Part shown: piece after piece, positions 1 to 11,051 of the stretch | Layout: each line of letters begins with the position of its first letter | How positions within the stretch are numbered: the first letter of the stretch is position 1 | Source of the DNA: Clostridia bacterium | GTDB lineage: Bacteria; Bacillota; Clostridia; Oscillospirales; Acutalibacteraceae | Reading direction: 5' to 3' | Assembly: GCA_017396515.1 (NCBI GenBank) | Contig: JAFQLV010000029.1 | Location: 1 to 39,486 of the forward strand | DNA: 39,486 bases | Notes under the pieces: model-generated | The model's database searches: none | Told to the model about the DNA's origin: nothing | Seen by the model: the letters and a program-made list of their open reading frames with translations, nothing else | Made by a program: the position numbers and the translations under genes

Positions 1-2
1 CC

Positions 3-2057
<2,055 letters not shown>

Positions 2058-2069
2058 GGACTTGATGAA

Positions 2070-2603
2070 ATGACACCTTACGGAATAGTTTATAAGGATA
2101 ATTTATACGCTCTTGAGCAGTCCTGCCTTGTCTGGCAAAAAAAATTCGGAATGCTCAGAGCCTCTGCTCTTATAAAGCCTGTGGCAATAGAAATACTGCT
2201 TGTCTTTCTTATAAACGGTGCTTTGTTTTTACTGGATAAAGAAAATGGCGGTTTTCTTATTTATACATCGGTTGTTATGGCAGTGTGCTTTGCATTTCTC
2301 ACTTATTTCACCTTCAGAACAACCTATGTCAGACAGCTTTCAAAGGTGAATATGGCTGTTTATCAGAAGCAGGCAGTGCTTTTTGAAGACAGAATTGAAT
2401 TTAAAGCTCCCTATTCACACTCTGTGTTTTATTATGATGAAATACTTTATTGGCAAGAAGCTGCAGGTGTGCTTACAATTATCATAGATAAAGGCATGAT
2501 ACCCGTTTCCATTTACTCCTCGGGTGTGGAAAAAGGCAGCTATGATGACTTCTCCCGCCTGTTCAAAGAAAAAATGAGCCATATGGGAAAGGAAGGTATG
2601 TGA
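2070..2603 (+). CDS. YcxB-like small membrane protein
   Basis: 177-residue membrane protein. Two hydrophobic segments (about residues 37-55 and 65-82) form a helical hairpin, followed by a soluble beta-rich C-terminal part with the pattern FEDRIEFKAPYS...YYDEILYW, which resembles the YcxB-like domain of Firmicutes. No catalytic motif is visible. It starts 12 nt after gyrB with an AAGGA overlapping the gyrB stop, so it is probably co-transcribed with gyrB. The next gene begins one base after its stop and looks like a distant paralogue. Function unknown; the family call is by fold pattern and is moderate. Confidence 0.6.
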   Translation: MTPYGIVYKDNLYALEQSCLVWQKKFGMLRASALIKPVAIEILLVFLINGALFLLDKENGGFLIYTSVVMAVCFAFLTYFTFRTTYVRQLSKVNMAVYQKQAVLFEDRIEFKAPYSHSVFYYDEILYWQEAAGVLTIIIDKGMIPVSIYSSGVEKGSYDDFSRLFKEKMSHMGKEGM

Positions 2604-2604
2604 T

Positions 2605-3129
2605 ATGAAATACTTTACCCTTTCCTACAGGCTTACTGTAGAGGATTATGAAGAGTACGACAGAATTTATAACAGAGATTATATAAAGCTGAGATTAAAA
2701 AGGCTTATCCCTCTTTATATTGTACCGGTTATAGTCTGTGCCTTTATTGAGCTGCAAACTGCAATTATAGTTGCTGTTATGGCTTTATTCTCTTTCATTC
2801 TTCCTATTATAGGCAACAGTGTTTTTTCAAAGCAAAGAGGCGAATCCTCAATCTTCAGACGTGAAAGCACAGTTGAGTTTTACGATAACCACATTGTTAC
2901 AAGACTTCTGCCGGACGGCAATTTTAAAAGCCACACCGAAAAGCACTACGGCTTTGATAAAATAAACCGTATACTGGAAAGTGACGCCAGCTTTTATTTC
3001 ATTTTCAAAGATAACTCCCTGCTTGTCATACCTAAAAGGGTTGTCACTCAGGAGCAGTACACAATGATAAAAAATCTTATAGAAAATCTTTTTATAAGTA
3101 AATATTTTTACTTGCAGACAAAAAATTGA
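2605..3129 (+). CDS. YcxB-like small membrane protein, probable paralogue
   Basis: 174 residues. The N-terminal soluble part (SYRLTVEDYEEYDRIY) is followed by two membrane segments at about 36-51 and 54-70, then a C-terminal domain with VEFYDNHIVTRLL, the DKINRILESDASFYF element and IPKRVV near the end. That layout is typical of YcxB-family proteins. The start is one base past the stop of the preceding gene, with GGAAGG just upstream, so the two are translationally linked. The pair sits between gyrB and gyrA; nothing visible connects it to supercoiling. Role unknown. Confidence 0.65.
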   Translation: MKYFTLSYRLTVEDYEEYDRIYNRDYIKLRLKRLIPLYIVPVIVCAFIELQTAIIVAVMALFSFILPIIGNSVFSKQRGESSIFRRESTVEFYDNHIVTRLLPDGNFKSHTEKHYGFDKINRILESDASFYFIFKDNSLLVIPKRVVTQEQYTMIKNLIENLFISKYFYLQTKN

Positions 3130-3162
3130 CATATACCCTGAATATTTTAAAATGGTGATAAT

Positions 3163-5685
3163 ATGGAAAATTTAAATTACGAAAACCAAACAATTATTGA
3201 TGTTGACCTGAACAGAGAAATGAGAAAGTCATTCCTTGACTACTCAATGTCAGTTATCACATCCCGTGCCCTGCCTGATGTCAGAGACGGCCTGAAGCCT
3301 GTTCACCGCCGCATTCTTTACACCATGCACGAAAACGGACTTTACCCCGAAAAGGCATACCGTAAATGTGCCGATACCGTCGGTAGCGTGCTTGGCTCAT
3401 ACCACCCCCACGGTGACGCATCCGTTTATGATGCTATGGTTCGTCTGGCACAGAAATTCTCAACAAGATACATTTTAGTTGACGGCCACGGTAACTTCGG
3501 CTCAGTTGACGGTGACCCCCCTGCTGCTTACCGTTACACCGAAAGCAAAATGAGCAAGGTCTCAATGGAAATGCTCACGGATATCGACAAAGATACCGTT
3601 GATTTTGCTCCTAACTACGATGACCGTCTTAAGGAGCCCACTGTTCTTCCCTCCCGTTTCCCCAACATTCTCGTTAACGGCTCAACGGGTATCGCCGTAG
3701 GTATGGCTACTAACATACCTCCTCACAATCTTGGTGAGGTTATCGACGGTATGTGCTATTATATCGACAATCCGGAAGCCTCACTTGATGAGCTTATGCA
3801 ATATATCAAGGGTCCCGACTTCCCCACAGCAGGCATTGTTATGGGCAGAGCCGGCATCAGGGCAGCCTACGGCACAGGCCGAGGCAAAATTGTTGTGCGT
3901 GCAAGAACTGAAATTGCCGAGGGCAAAAACGGCAGATATCAGATTATTGTCAGCGAGCTTCCCTATCAGGTCAATAAGCGCAGACTCATTGAAGCTATTG
4001 CCGATTTAGTCAAGGATAAAAAAATTGAAGGCATTGCCGATATTAACGACTATTCCAACAGAGAGGGTATGCGCCTTGTTATCGACCTTAAGCGTGATGC
4101 CAACGCTCAGGTGGTGCTCAATCAGCTTTTCTCCTTTACACAGCTTCAGATTTCTTACGGTATAATTCTTCTTGCTCTTGTTAAGGGTGAGCCTAAAATT
4201 CTCACTCTCAAGCAGATTCTTGATCACTACATAGATCATCAGAAGGAAGTTATCGTCAGAAGAACAAGATATGACCTTAAAAAAGCTCAGGAAAGAGCCC
4301 ACATTTTAGAAGGTCTTATGACAGCCCTTGATTTCATTGATGAGGTTATTGCAATACTGCGTGCATCAAAAGATCAGAGCGAAGGTAAGCAGGCACTTAT
4401 TGAGCGCTTCGGACTCACTGAGATTCAGGCGGATGCCATTGTTAAAATGAGACTCGGACAGCTCACCGGCCTTGAAAGAACAAAGATTGAAGATGAGCTG
4501 GGTGCACTTAAAATCAAAATTGCCGAGTTTATGGAAATCCTTGAAAGCGAAGGCAAGGTGCTTGAGCTTATCAAAACCGAATCAATGGCAATCAGAGATA
4601 AATTCTCCGACGACAGAAGAACTGAAATCGCAGCAGTCAGCGGTGAGGTTGATATTGAAGACCTTATCCCTGAGGAGGACTGTGTTTATACACTCACAAC
4701 TCTCGGCTACATCAAGCGTCAGCCTGTTGAAAGCTACTCCCTTCAGAACAGAGGCGGCAGAGGTGTCAAGGGTATGACAAGACGAGAGGAGGATGTTGCA
4801 GAAACAATGTTCACCTGCTCAAGCCACGATTATATTATGTTCTTCACCACAAAGGGCAAAACCTACCGTCTCAAGGGCTACGAAATTCCCGAGGGCAGCA
4901 AGCAGAGTAAGGGTATGAATGTCGTTAACCTTCTTCCCCTTGAGGCTGACGAAAAGGTAAGCTCAATGATAAGAGTACCCGACTTCGGCGGCGAAGAGAT
5001 AAAATATCTCTGCATGGTTACAAAGCACGGTATCATCAAGAGAACTGACCTGGAGCAATACAGAAACCTGCGCAAGAGCGGCATTATCGCCATTAACCTT
5101 GACGAGGGCGACGAGCTTGCCTGGGTACGCCTTACAGACGGCAACGACGATATCCTTGTTGCCACAAGAGGCGGTATGAGCATACGCTTTAACGAAAACG
5201 ATTGCCGTCCCATAGGCAGAACAGCCCGCGGTGTCAAGGCTATCGAGCTTAAAGAGGATGACGAGGTTATCGGCATGTGCGTTATCCCCGAGGGTCAGGA
5301 CGATTCCTATAAGGTGCTCACAATTTCCGAAACGGGTCTCGGCAGACTCAGCAATCACAGCGAATACCGCATCCAGTCAAGAGCAGGTAAGGGTGTTCTC
5401 AACTACCACACGGAAAAATACGGTCTTGTGGCTTCACTCAACCTGGTTTCTGACGAAGACGATATAATTCTCATTTCCTCCGACGGCATTATCATCCGCA
5501 TCAAGGCCTCACAGATCAACACCGTTTCCCGTACCTCAAAGGGTGTGCGTGTTATGAGAGTCAGCGAAGGTGAAAAGGTTGTTTCAGCCACTGCAGTACG
5601 CGACACGGCTTCTGACGAAGAAACTGCAGAGCTTCCCGCCGATGACAGTGCGCAGGATGAAGCTGAAGAACCCTCAGCTGAATGA
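3163..5685 (+). CDS. gyrA: DNA gyrase subunit A
   Basis: DNA-breaking and rejoining subunit of gyrase, 840 residues, full length. The winged-helix region carries the quinolone-resistance-determining motif [10 protein letters not shown]; the residue equivalent to E. coli Ser83 is Ala86. The catalytic tyrosine is Tyr125 in AAYRYTE. The GyrA-box equivalent is QNRGGRG at 528-534, identifying gyrase rather than ParC, and the six-bladed C-terminal DNA-wrapping domain follows. The last ~27 residues are a strongly acidic tail. A weak GGTGAT ribosome binding site precedes ATG 3163. Two inverted repeats follow the stop and probably terminate the gyrB-gyrA transcript. Confidence 0.98.
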   Translation: MENLNYENQTIIDVDLNREMRKSFLDYSMSVITSRALPDVRDGLKPVHRRILYTMHENGLYPEKAYRKCADTVGSVLGSYHPHGDASVYDAMVRLAQKFSTRYILVDGHGNFGSVDGDPPAAYRYTESKMSKVSMEMLTDIDKDTVDFAPNYDDRLKEPTVLPSRFPNILVNGSTGIAVGMATNIPPHNLGEVIDGMCYYIDNPEASLDELMQYIKGPDFPTAGIVMGRAGIRAAYGTGRGKIVVRARTEIAEGKNGRYQIIVSELPYQVNKRRLIEAIADLVKDKKIEGIADINDYSNREGMRLVIDLKRDANAQVVLNQLFSFTQLQISYGIILLALVKGEPKILTLKQILDHYIDHQKEVIVRRTRYDLKKAQERAHILEGLMTALDFIDEVIAILRASKDQSEGKQALIERFGLTEIQADAIVKMRLGQLTGLERTKIEDELGALKIKIAEFMEILESEGKVLELIKTESMAIRDKFSDDRRTEIAAVSGEVDIEDLIPEEDCVYTLTTLGYIKRQPVESYSLQNRGGRGVKGMTRREEDVAETMFTCSSHDYIMFFTTKGKTYRLKGYEIPEGSKQSKGMNVVNLLPLEADEKVSSMIRVPDFGGEEIKYLCMVTKHGIIKRTDLEQYRNLRKSGIIAINLDEGDELAWVRLTDGNDDILVATRGGMSIRFNENDCRPIGRTARGVKAIELKEDDEVIGMCVIPEGQDDSYKVLTISETGLGRLSNHSEYRIQSRAGKGVLNYHTEKYGLVASLNLVSDEDDIILISSDGIIIRIKASQINTVSRTSKGVRVMRVSEGEKVVSATAVRDTASDEETAELPADDSAQDEAEEPSAE

Positions 5686-5696
5686 TAAAACTTTCC

Positions 5697-5788
5697 TGAG
5701 TCCTTTTTAAGGTTAACTGAAGGTAACTTATATAACATAAAAAGGACTCAGCAACATAAGAAAAAGTGAAATTTTTTCACTTTTTCTT
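5697..5788 (+). terminator. tandem terminator-like hairpins after gyrA
   Basis: Two inverted repeats in a row. The first pairs TGAGTCCTTTTT (5697-5708) with AAAAAGGACTCA (5739-5750) around a 30-nt loop. The second pairs 14 nt at 5758-5771 with 5775-5788 around a 3-nt loop and ends in a T-rich arm, as in a bidirectional intrinsic terminator. Confidence 0.8.
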
Positions 5789-5818
5789 CTTAAAGTTTAA
5801 AAGAAAAGATGTGATTGG

Positions 5819-6991
5819 ATGTCTGAAAATAAAAATAGGGAAGAAAGCCTCAAAAAGCCAAATCCCGTTGCAGCATTCCTATGGAAAGATAAAAGAAGAA
5901 GAGCGAAAAACTTCTATTTTCTATTGGTTGTCTTTATCTGTCTTATCACTGCAGGCATGGGTTACATCACCGAAAAGCTTGACCTTATGTCAACAGGTGA
6001 CGATAACTCACCCACATTGCCCGGCAGCGAAATCACTCAGGAGGTCATATATGACGAAGAGGAGCTTGCAATTATTGAAGCAATTGATTCTGCAGGCTCT
6101 CTGAACGATTTCCTTTATCAGTGGGCAAATAACGGCGGAGAGCTTTATTCAAGCAAAAATGTTATAAATGTTCTGCTTGTAGGTCTTGACTCCAAGAATG
6201 CTCTTCAGTACGGCGGCAACTCCGACTCTCTCATACTCGTTTCCCTCAATAAAAAGACAGAGAAAATCAGCATGTGCTCCTTCTTCCGTGACTCATGGTG
6301 TTATATGAATGTTGGTGGCACAGACCGCTACGCAAAGATTAATTCATCCTATTTTCACGGCGGCCCCGATGCACTCATTGACACAATTGAAAGAAACTTC
6401 AAAATAGACATTGACTACTATGTGGCTGTTGACTTTACCTCCTTCAGGGATATTATAGATGCCCTTGGCGGCATAACAGTTCCCGTTCAGGAATATGAAG
6501 CCGCCTACATCAATAAAACCAACCCTGATTTTCACATTGAAGCAGGTGAAGCTGTTACCCTTACAGGCAAGCAGGCTCTTGTTTTTGCAAGAATCAGAAG
6601 GAGTGACTATGACAGTGATGTCAGCAGAACCCGCCGTCAGCGGCAGGTTATCACTTCGCTTATCGAAAGTGCAAAAAAAGCATCTCTAAATCAGCTTAAT
6701 AACACTCTTGATGCACTTTTCAAATATGTTAAAACCGATCTTACAAAATCACAGATACTTTCCTATGCAGCTCAGGCTCTTGCAAAGGGCTGGCTGAGCT
6801 ATGAGATAACACAGTTCACTCTCAGCGACCCCGATGTCTTCAAAACAGGCTATGTGGGCTCTGCCGCTGTTGTGTTTATGGATTATCCCCTGGCAGCACA
6901 CAGAGTTCAGACCTCAATTTACGGTGACAGTAATGTTGAGCTGAATGACAACAGAGCAACAGTTTTCGATTTTGTAAAAAGATTTGATTAA
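5819..6991 (+). CDS. LytR-CpsA-Psr (LCP) family cell-wall glycopolymer ligase
   Basis: 390-residue type II membrane protein. A basic cytoplasmic N-terminus (KDKRRRAK) precedes one membrane helix (about 32-50), a linker, and an extracellular LCP domain from about residue 115 to 310. Family motifs are visible: NVLLVGLDS, SDSLILVSLN, the arginine-containing SFFRDSW, KINSSYFHGG, VDFTSFRDIIDALGGI and the arginine-rich SRTRRQRQVI near residue 270. LCP enzymes transfer undecaprenyl-linked glycopolymers such as teichoic acids or capsule onto peptidoglycan; the polymer here is unknown. The ribosome binding site before ATG 5819 is weak. A thioesterase-like gene follows after 26 nt. Confidence 0.9.
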   Translation: MSENKNREESLKKPNPVAAFLWKDKRRRAKNFYFLLVVFICLITAGMGYITEKLDLMSTGDDNSPTLPGSEITQEVIYDEEELAIIEAIDSAGSLNDFLYQWANNGGELYSSKNVINVLLVGLDSKNALQYGGNSDSLILVSLNKKTEKISMCSFFRDSWCYMNVGGTDRYAKINSSYFHGGPDALIDTIERNFKIDIDYYVAVDFTSFRDIIDALGGITVPVQEYEAAYINKTNPDFHIEAGEAVTLTGKQALVFARIRRSDYDSDVSRTRRQRQVITSLIESAKKASLNQLNNTLDALFKYVKTDLTKSQILSYAAQALAKGWLSYEITQFTLSDPDVFKTGYVGSAAVVFMDYPLAAHRVQTSIYGDSNVELNDNRATVFDFVKRFD

Positions 6992-7017
6992 CGAGTATTT
7001 AAACTAAGAGGTAAATT

Positions 7018-7425
7018 ATGGAACTTAAAATGGAAATCGGTACGGTACACGAGATAAATGTTACCGTTGAAAAAAATATGACTGCCGCAAGCATGAAAAG
7101 CGGCAATCTTGATGTGCTTGCCACACCCTATATGATTGCACTTATGGAGCAGGCATCAGCCGAGCTCTGCGGAAAATTCCTTCCCGAGGGCATTTCAACG
7201 GTGGGCACAATGGTGAATATTCATCACCTTGCAGCCACAAGCATGGGTGCACCCGTAAGGGTCGTTTCAAAGCTTACCGACTTTGACGGCAGAAAGGCAA
7301 CCTTTGAGGTTATGGCCTACGATAACTCAGGTGTCATCGGCAAGGGTACCCACGAAAGATTTACAATCAAGATAGACTCTTTCCTGAGAAAAACTCAGGA
7401 AAGAAACGCTGACGCTGCCCAATAA
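7018..7425 (+). CDS. hotdog-fold thioesterase, FlK-like
   Basis: 135-residue single hotdog domain. It resembles fluoroacetyl-CoA thioesterase-like proteins: the Thr of LATPYMI, the Glu of ALMEQAS and the His of VNIHHLAAT are in the order of the FlK catalytic Thr/Glu/His set. Such proteins hydrolyse small acyl-CoA thioesters; in gut Firmicutes the natural substrate is generally unknown and fluoroacetate is not implied. AGAGG lies upstream of ATG 7018; an internal ATG at 7030 is an alternative start. It is probably co-transcribed with the LCP gene. Confidence 0.8.
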   Translation: MELKMEIGTVHEINVTVEKNMTAASMKSGNLDVLATPYMIALMEQASAELCGKFLPEGISTVGTMVNIHHLAATSMGAPVRVVSKLTDFDGRKATFEVMAYDNSGVIGKGTHERFTIKIDSFLRKTQERNADAAQ

Positions 7426-7441
7426 AATATAAAAGAGAGAA

Positions 7442-7476
7442 AGCCGATTTGTTTTATATAAATCGGCTGAGTTTTC
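7442..7476 (+). terminator. terminator-like hairpin overlapping the HAD gene leader
   Basis: AGCCGATTT (7442-7450) pairs perfectly with AAATCGGCT (7460-7468) and is followed by GAGTTTTC. It lies between the thioesterase stop and the HAD start, ending 9 nt before ATG 7478, in the place where a ribosome binding site would be. It may be a weak terminator or a translational control hairpin. Confidence 0.55.
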
Positions 7477-7477
7477 T

Positions 7478-8125
7478 ATGTTCAGATATATACTGTTTGA
7501 TTTTGACGGCACTGTGGTCAACACAGGCGAAGGCATACTTAAAAGTCTGCAATATTCTTTTTATGAAATGGGCCATGAGGTACCCTCACAAGAGGAACTT
7601 AAAAAGTTTATCGGGCCCCCCGTTTACTACAGCTTCACCCACTACTACGGCATCGGTGAAGACAAGGTCGGCGATTACATCAGAAAATACCGTGAGCGCT
7701 ATAAAAGAGAAGGCATCTATGAATGTGAGCTTTATAAAGATATGCTCACTCTGCTCGGTACTCTTAAAGACAGCGGCTACACCTTAGGCATTGCTTCCTC
7801 AAAGCCGGAGCATCTGATTTTCGATGTTGCAGATTATCTTGACATAACAAAATATTTTGATGCGGTTGTGGGAGTCAAAAGTGATGCCAGCCGACACACC
7901 ACAAAAACCGGACTCATACTTGAGGCAATGGATAAGCTTGGTGTCAGTGATAAATCTCAGGTGCTTATGGTCGGTGACAGACACTATGACATCACAGGTG
8001 CCAAGGGTGCAGGTGTTTCTTCCTGCGGCTGTCTCTGGGGCTACGGCAACAAAGAGGAATTTCAGGAATGTGATGCGGATTTTATCATTGAGGACCCTCT
8101 CGATATCTTAAATCTGCTGAAATAA
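7478..8125 (+). CDS. HAD-superfamily phosphatase, phosphoglycolate phosphatase-like
   Basis: 215-residue haloacid dehalogenase hydrolase with a helical cap (subfamily I). The nucleophile motif is DFDGT at residues 8-12 (Asp8, Asp10), motif II is the Ser pair in GIASSKPEH, motif III is the Lys in HTTKTGLI near 142, and motif IV is VGDRHYD near 165. Related proteins (Gph, PpaX) dephosphorylate phosphoglycolate or pyrophosphate, but the substrate cannot be set from sequence. The MFRYILFDFDGT start is natural for the family, yet there is no Shine-Dalgarno: a hairpin ends 9 nt before the ATG. Confidence 0.88.
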   Translation: MFRYILFDFDGTVVNTGEGILKSLQYSFYEMGHEVPSQEELKKFIGPPVYYSFTHYYGIGEDKVGDYIRKYRERYKREGIYECELYKDMLTLLGTLKDSGYTLGIASSKPEHLIFDVADYLDITKYFDAVVGVKSDASRHTTKTGLILEAMDKLGVSDKSQVLMVGDRHYDITGAKGAGVSSCGCLWGYGNKEEFQECDADFIIEDPLDILNLLK

Positions 8126-8353
8126 AAAAATAATTCCAAAATAGATTAATAACATAATTATAATTACAATATAGAAATATAACTCTTAATTTTAGTGAGA
8201 AAAACTAACATTTCAATTTCTGTTGAATAGAAATTTACTTTATGATGCTCAGGTCGTTTAAAAAATTTCCATTCAATGAAATCTGAAGGGAAAAATCTAC
8301 AGTTTTCAACATAATTTTTAATTTGTGTTGAAAACTCAAAGGTATGGTATAAA
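8126..8353. other. AT-rich gap before mnmG with an 11-bp inverted repeat
   Basis: 228 bases with no gene. The only clear structure is the pair AGTTTTCAACA (8301-8311) and TGTTGAAAACT (8326-8336), close to the mnmG start. It could be an operator or leader hairpin. There is no T tract to make it a convincing terminator and no obvious promoter at ideal spacing. Confidence 0.5.
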
Positions 8354-10231
8354 ATGAAATATTACGCAAAGGATTATGACATAATAGTTATCGGTGCAGG
8401 TCACGCAGGCATTGAGGCAGGTCTTGCGGCGGCAAGGCTCGGAGCACAGGTGGGTGTCTTTACAATCAATATGGACTGGGTAGGCAATATGCCCTGCAAT
8501 CCCTCAATAGGCGGCACCTCAAAAGGACATCTTGTCCGTGAGATAGATGCCCTTGGAGGTGAAATGGGTAAGGCAGCAGATGCCAATACTCTTCAGAGCC
8601 GCATGCTTAATCTCAGCAAAGGCCCTGCTGTCCACTCACTCAGAGCACAGATTGACCGCCGCCGTTACAGCGAATATATGAAGCATGTAATGGAAAAGCA
8701 AGAAAACTTGGAGCTGGTTCAGGCTGAAATTACCTCCCTTGTCAGAGCTGACAACGGCAAGTGGCAGGTCACCACAATGCTTGAAGCTATATATAATGCA
8801 CAGTGTGTTATCCTTGCAACGGGTACCTTCCTCGGCGGCAGAATTTATGTGGGCGATGTGGCTTATGACGGTGGCCCTGACGGCATGTTTGCTTCAACTG
8901 CCCTTGCAAAGTCACTTAAGGACCTTGGTGTTGCAACCCGCCGCTTTAAAACAGGCACCCCCTCAAGAGTCAACAGACGGAGCATTGACTTCTCGAACCT
9001 TGAAATTCAGCTTGGCGATGAGGTTGTTGTGCCATTCAGCTTTGACGGTGAATATAAGCCTGAAAACAAATTGCCCTGCTACATTACATACACAAACAGC
9101 GAGACCAAGCGTATTATAATGGAAAACATTCATCGCTCACCTCTCTATGGCGGCAAGATAGACGGTGTGGGCCCGAGATATTGCCCCTCAATTGAAGATA
9201 AGATTGTCCGCTTCTCTGAGAAGCCCCGTCATCAGCTCTTCATTGAGCCCTGCGGGGAAAACACAGAGGAGATGTATCTTCAGGGAATGTCCTCATCACT
9301 CCCGGAGGATGTGCAGCTTCAGTTTCTTCGCACTATCCCCGGTCTTGAAAAGGTGCAGGTTATGCGCACCGCTTATGCCATTGAATATGACTGCGTTGAC
9401 CCCACATCCCTCAAGGCATCCCTTGAGTTCAAGGATTTCCCCGGTCTTTACGGTGCAGGCCAGTTCAACGGCTCCAGCGGCTATGAGGAGGCTGCAGCTC
9501 AGGGATTGATTGCCGGCATTAATGCCTATAACAAAATCAGCGGCAAAGAGCCTCTCATTTTAGACAGGGCATCCTCTTATATCGGTACTCTTATAGATGA
9601 CCTTGTGACTAAAGGCTGCAGTGACCCTTACAGAATGATGACCTCACGCTCAGAGTACCGTCTGATTCTTCGTCAGGACAATGCAGATATAAGGCTTACG
9701 GAGTACGGCTATAAGGTAGGTCTTGTCTCTCAGGAAAAGTATGACCGACTTCTGAAGAAGCTGGACCTTATAGAAAAAGAAAAGGAAAGAGTGTCTTTAG
9801 TCAGTGTTCCGCCCACAAAAGAGCTTAATGACATGCTTGTTTCACGTGAAACATCACCTATGACAACAGGCTGTCGCCTTAAAGAGCTGCTGAAAAGACC
9901 TCAGCTCAATTATGAAGCTCTGGCACCCTTCGACAAAGAAAGACCTGATTTGCCCCGTGATATTTTTGAGCAGGTGGAAATCAGCATCAAATATGACGGC
10001 TATATCCGTCAGCAGCTTGCCCTTGTGGATGAAATGCGTCGCCTCGAGGTTAAAAAGCTCAGTGAAGATATAGACTACACTGAAATTACGGGCCTTCGTA
10101 TGGAGGCTCAGGAAAAGCTCAATAAAATCAAGCCTGCCAACTTAGGTCAGGCATCGAGAATAAGCGGTGTCAGCCCTGCCGACATATCGGTTCTGCTTAT
10201 TTATCTTGCAAAGAAGGAAGTGAAAAGATAA
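8354..10231 (+). CDS. mnmG: tRNA uridine-5-carboxymethylaminomethyl modification enzyme MnmG (GidA)
   Basis: 625 residues, the normal length. MnmG is an FAD enzyme that with MnmE installs the carboxymethylaminomethyl group on the wobble uridine of certain tRNAs. The dinucleotide-binding [10 protein letters not shown] is at about residues 14-23, the family motif [11 protein letters not shown] follows, and a helical C-terminal tail (YDGYIRQQ, then [13 protein letters not shown]) binds MnmE/tRNA in known homologues. mnmE itself is not in the window, although it is often next door. The reading frame contains a perfect parS site at 9838-9853. The stop overlaps the rsmG start by one base (TAATG). 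Confidence 0.97.
   Translation: MKYYAKDYDIIVIGAGHAGIEAGLAAARLGAQVGVFTINMDWVGNMPCNPSIGGTSKGHLVREIDALGGEMGKAADANTLQSRMLNLSKGPAVHSLRAQIDRRRYSEYMKHVMEKQENLELVQAEITSLVRADNGKWQVTTMLEAIYNAQCVILATGTFLGGRIYVGDVAYDGGPDGMFASTALAKSLKDLGVATRRFKTGTPSRVNRRSIDFSNLEIQLGDEVVVPFSFDGEYKPENKLPCYITYTNSETKRIIMENIHRSPLYGGKIDGVGPRYCPSIEDKIVRFSEKPRHQLFIEPCGENTEEMYLQGMSSSLPEDVQLQFLRTIPGLEKVQVMRTAYAIEYDCVDPTSLKASLEFKDFPGLYGAGQFNGSSGYEEAAAQGLIAGINAYNKISGKEPLILDRASSYIGTLIDDLVTKGCSDPYRMMTSRSEYRLILRQDNADIRLTEYGYKVGLVSQEKYDRLLKKLDLIEKEKERVSLVSVPPTKELNDMLVSRETSPMTTGCRLKELLKRPQLNYEALAPFDKERPDLPRDIFEQVEISIKYDGYIRQQLALVDEMRRLEVKKLSEDIDYTEITGLRMEAQEKLNKIKPANLGQASRISGVSPADISVLLIYLAKKEVKR
9838..9853. promoter_or_regulatory. parS: parS centromere site (perfect)
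   Basis: TGTTTCACGTGAAACA is a perfect 16-bp palindrome identical to the consensus bacterial parS bound by ParB/Spo0J. It lies inside the mnmG frame, where it encodes the LVSRETS stretch. Confidence 0.95.
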
Positions 10232-10953
10232 TGGAAAGCTTTATTTCAAAGGAGCTGCTTAAGGAAAAAGCAGAAATGTTTCACGTGAAACTTGACGAAA
10301 AAGCCCTTGAACGCTTCGACATATATGCAAGGCTCCTTGTGGAATGGAACGAGAAAATCAATCTTACAGCCATCACAGAACCCCATGACATTGTCATAAA
10401 GCACTTCACCGATTCACTTACTATCTTTTCAGCTGTTGATATTCCCGAGGGAGCAAAGGTTATTGATGTGGGTACCGGTGCGGGTTTTCCAGGTCTTGCA
10501 ATGCTTATTGCCCGTCCCGACCTTAAAATGACCCTTATGGACAGCACTAACAAAAGGCTTACGGTAATAAATGATATCCTCTGCAAAACGCAGCTGCAGG
10601 CTGATGTTGTCCATTCAAGAGCTGAAGAGGCAGGCAAAAAGCCGGAATACAGAGAGCAATATGATTTTTCAACTGCAAGAGCTGTGACAAATCTCAGAGA
10701 CTTAGCGGAATACTGTCTGCCTTTTGTCAGAGTCGGCGGCAGCTTTGTGCCTATGAAGGCTGCAAAGGCTGATGAAGAAATTGCTGAAGCTAAAAAGGCA
10801 ATCAAGCTCCTTGGCGGAGAAATAACCGACAAAAAGACCTTTGAGCTTTTTGATGCCGGCGAAAGAACAATAATTAATGTCAAAAAGATTTCGTCAACAC
10901 CTGCCAAATATCCAAGGCCTTCGGCAAAAATGGCGAAAAACCCTTTAAAATAA
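10231..10953 (+). CDS. rsmG: 16S rRNA (guanine527-N7)-methyltransferase RsmG (GidB)
   Basis: 240 residues. SAM-dependent methyltransferase that modifies G527 (E. coli numbering) of 16S rRNA. The family motif VEWNEKINLTAI is near residues 37-48 and the SAM-binding VIDVGTGAGFPGLA near 76-89, followed by a Rossmann fold; STARAVTNL matches the conserved ARAV region. The start codon overlaps the mnmG stop by one base, so the two are coupled. A near-perfect parS lies within codons 16-21. In this family, loss of function is associated with low-level streptomycin resistance. Confidence 0.96.
   Translation: MESFISKELLKEKAEMFHVKLDEKALERFDIYARLLVEWNEKINLTAITEPHDIVIKHFTDSLTIFSAVDIPEGAKVIDVGTGAGFPGLAMLIARPDLKMTLMDSTNKRLTVINDILCKTQLQADVVHSRAEEAGKKPEYREQYDFSTARAVTNLRDLAEYCLPFVRVGGSFVPMKAAKADEEIAEAKKAIKLLGGEITDKKTFELFDAGERTIINVKKISSTPAKYPRPSAKMAKNPLK
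10277..10292. promoter_or_regulatory. parS: parS centromere site (15 of 16)
   Basis: TGTTTCACGTGAAACT differs from the parS consensus palindrome only in the last base. It is inside rsmG (the FHVKL codons), 424 bp downstream of the end of the mnmG-internal site. Confidence 0.9.
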
Positions 10954-10999
10954 AAGCGCTATATGCCGAAAAGGCAGCTATAATGTAAAACGATTTTTG

Positions 11000-11045
11000 T
11001 GGACAACCTCCCTTTGCAGTGATATGATATATGCAAAGGGAGGTT
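11000..11045 (+). promoter_or_regulatory. promoter and 14-bp inverted repeat covering the noc-like gene's Shine-Dalgarno
   Basis: AACCTCCCTTTGCA (11005-11018) and TGCAAAGGGAGGTT (11032-11045) are perfect inverted repeats 13 nt apart. A plausible sigma-A promoter overlaps them: TGGACA at 11000-11005, a 17-nt gap, then TATGAT at 11023-11028, between the arms. The right arm contains the GGGAGG ribosome binding site (11038-11043) of the downstream gene. Read-through RNA would fold and hide this site; RNA started at the local promoter would lack the left arm. Confidence 0.7.
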
Positions 11046-11051
11046 ATTTTA

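Noticed and set aside
10999..11007. DnaA box / oriC
   Set aside because: TGTGGACAA is one mismatch from a DnaA box but is isolated; a second loose match (TTATCCACC at 32502) is far away. There is no cluster and no AT-rich unwinding element.
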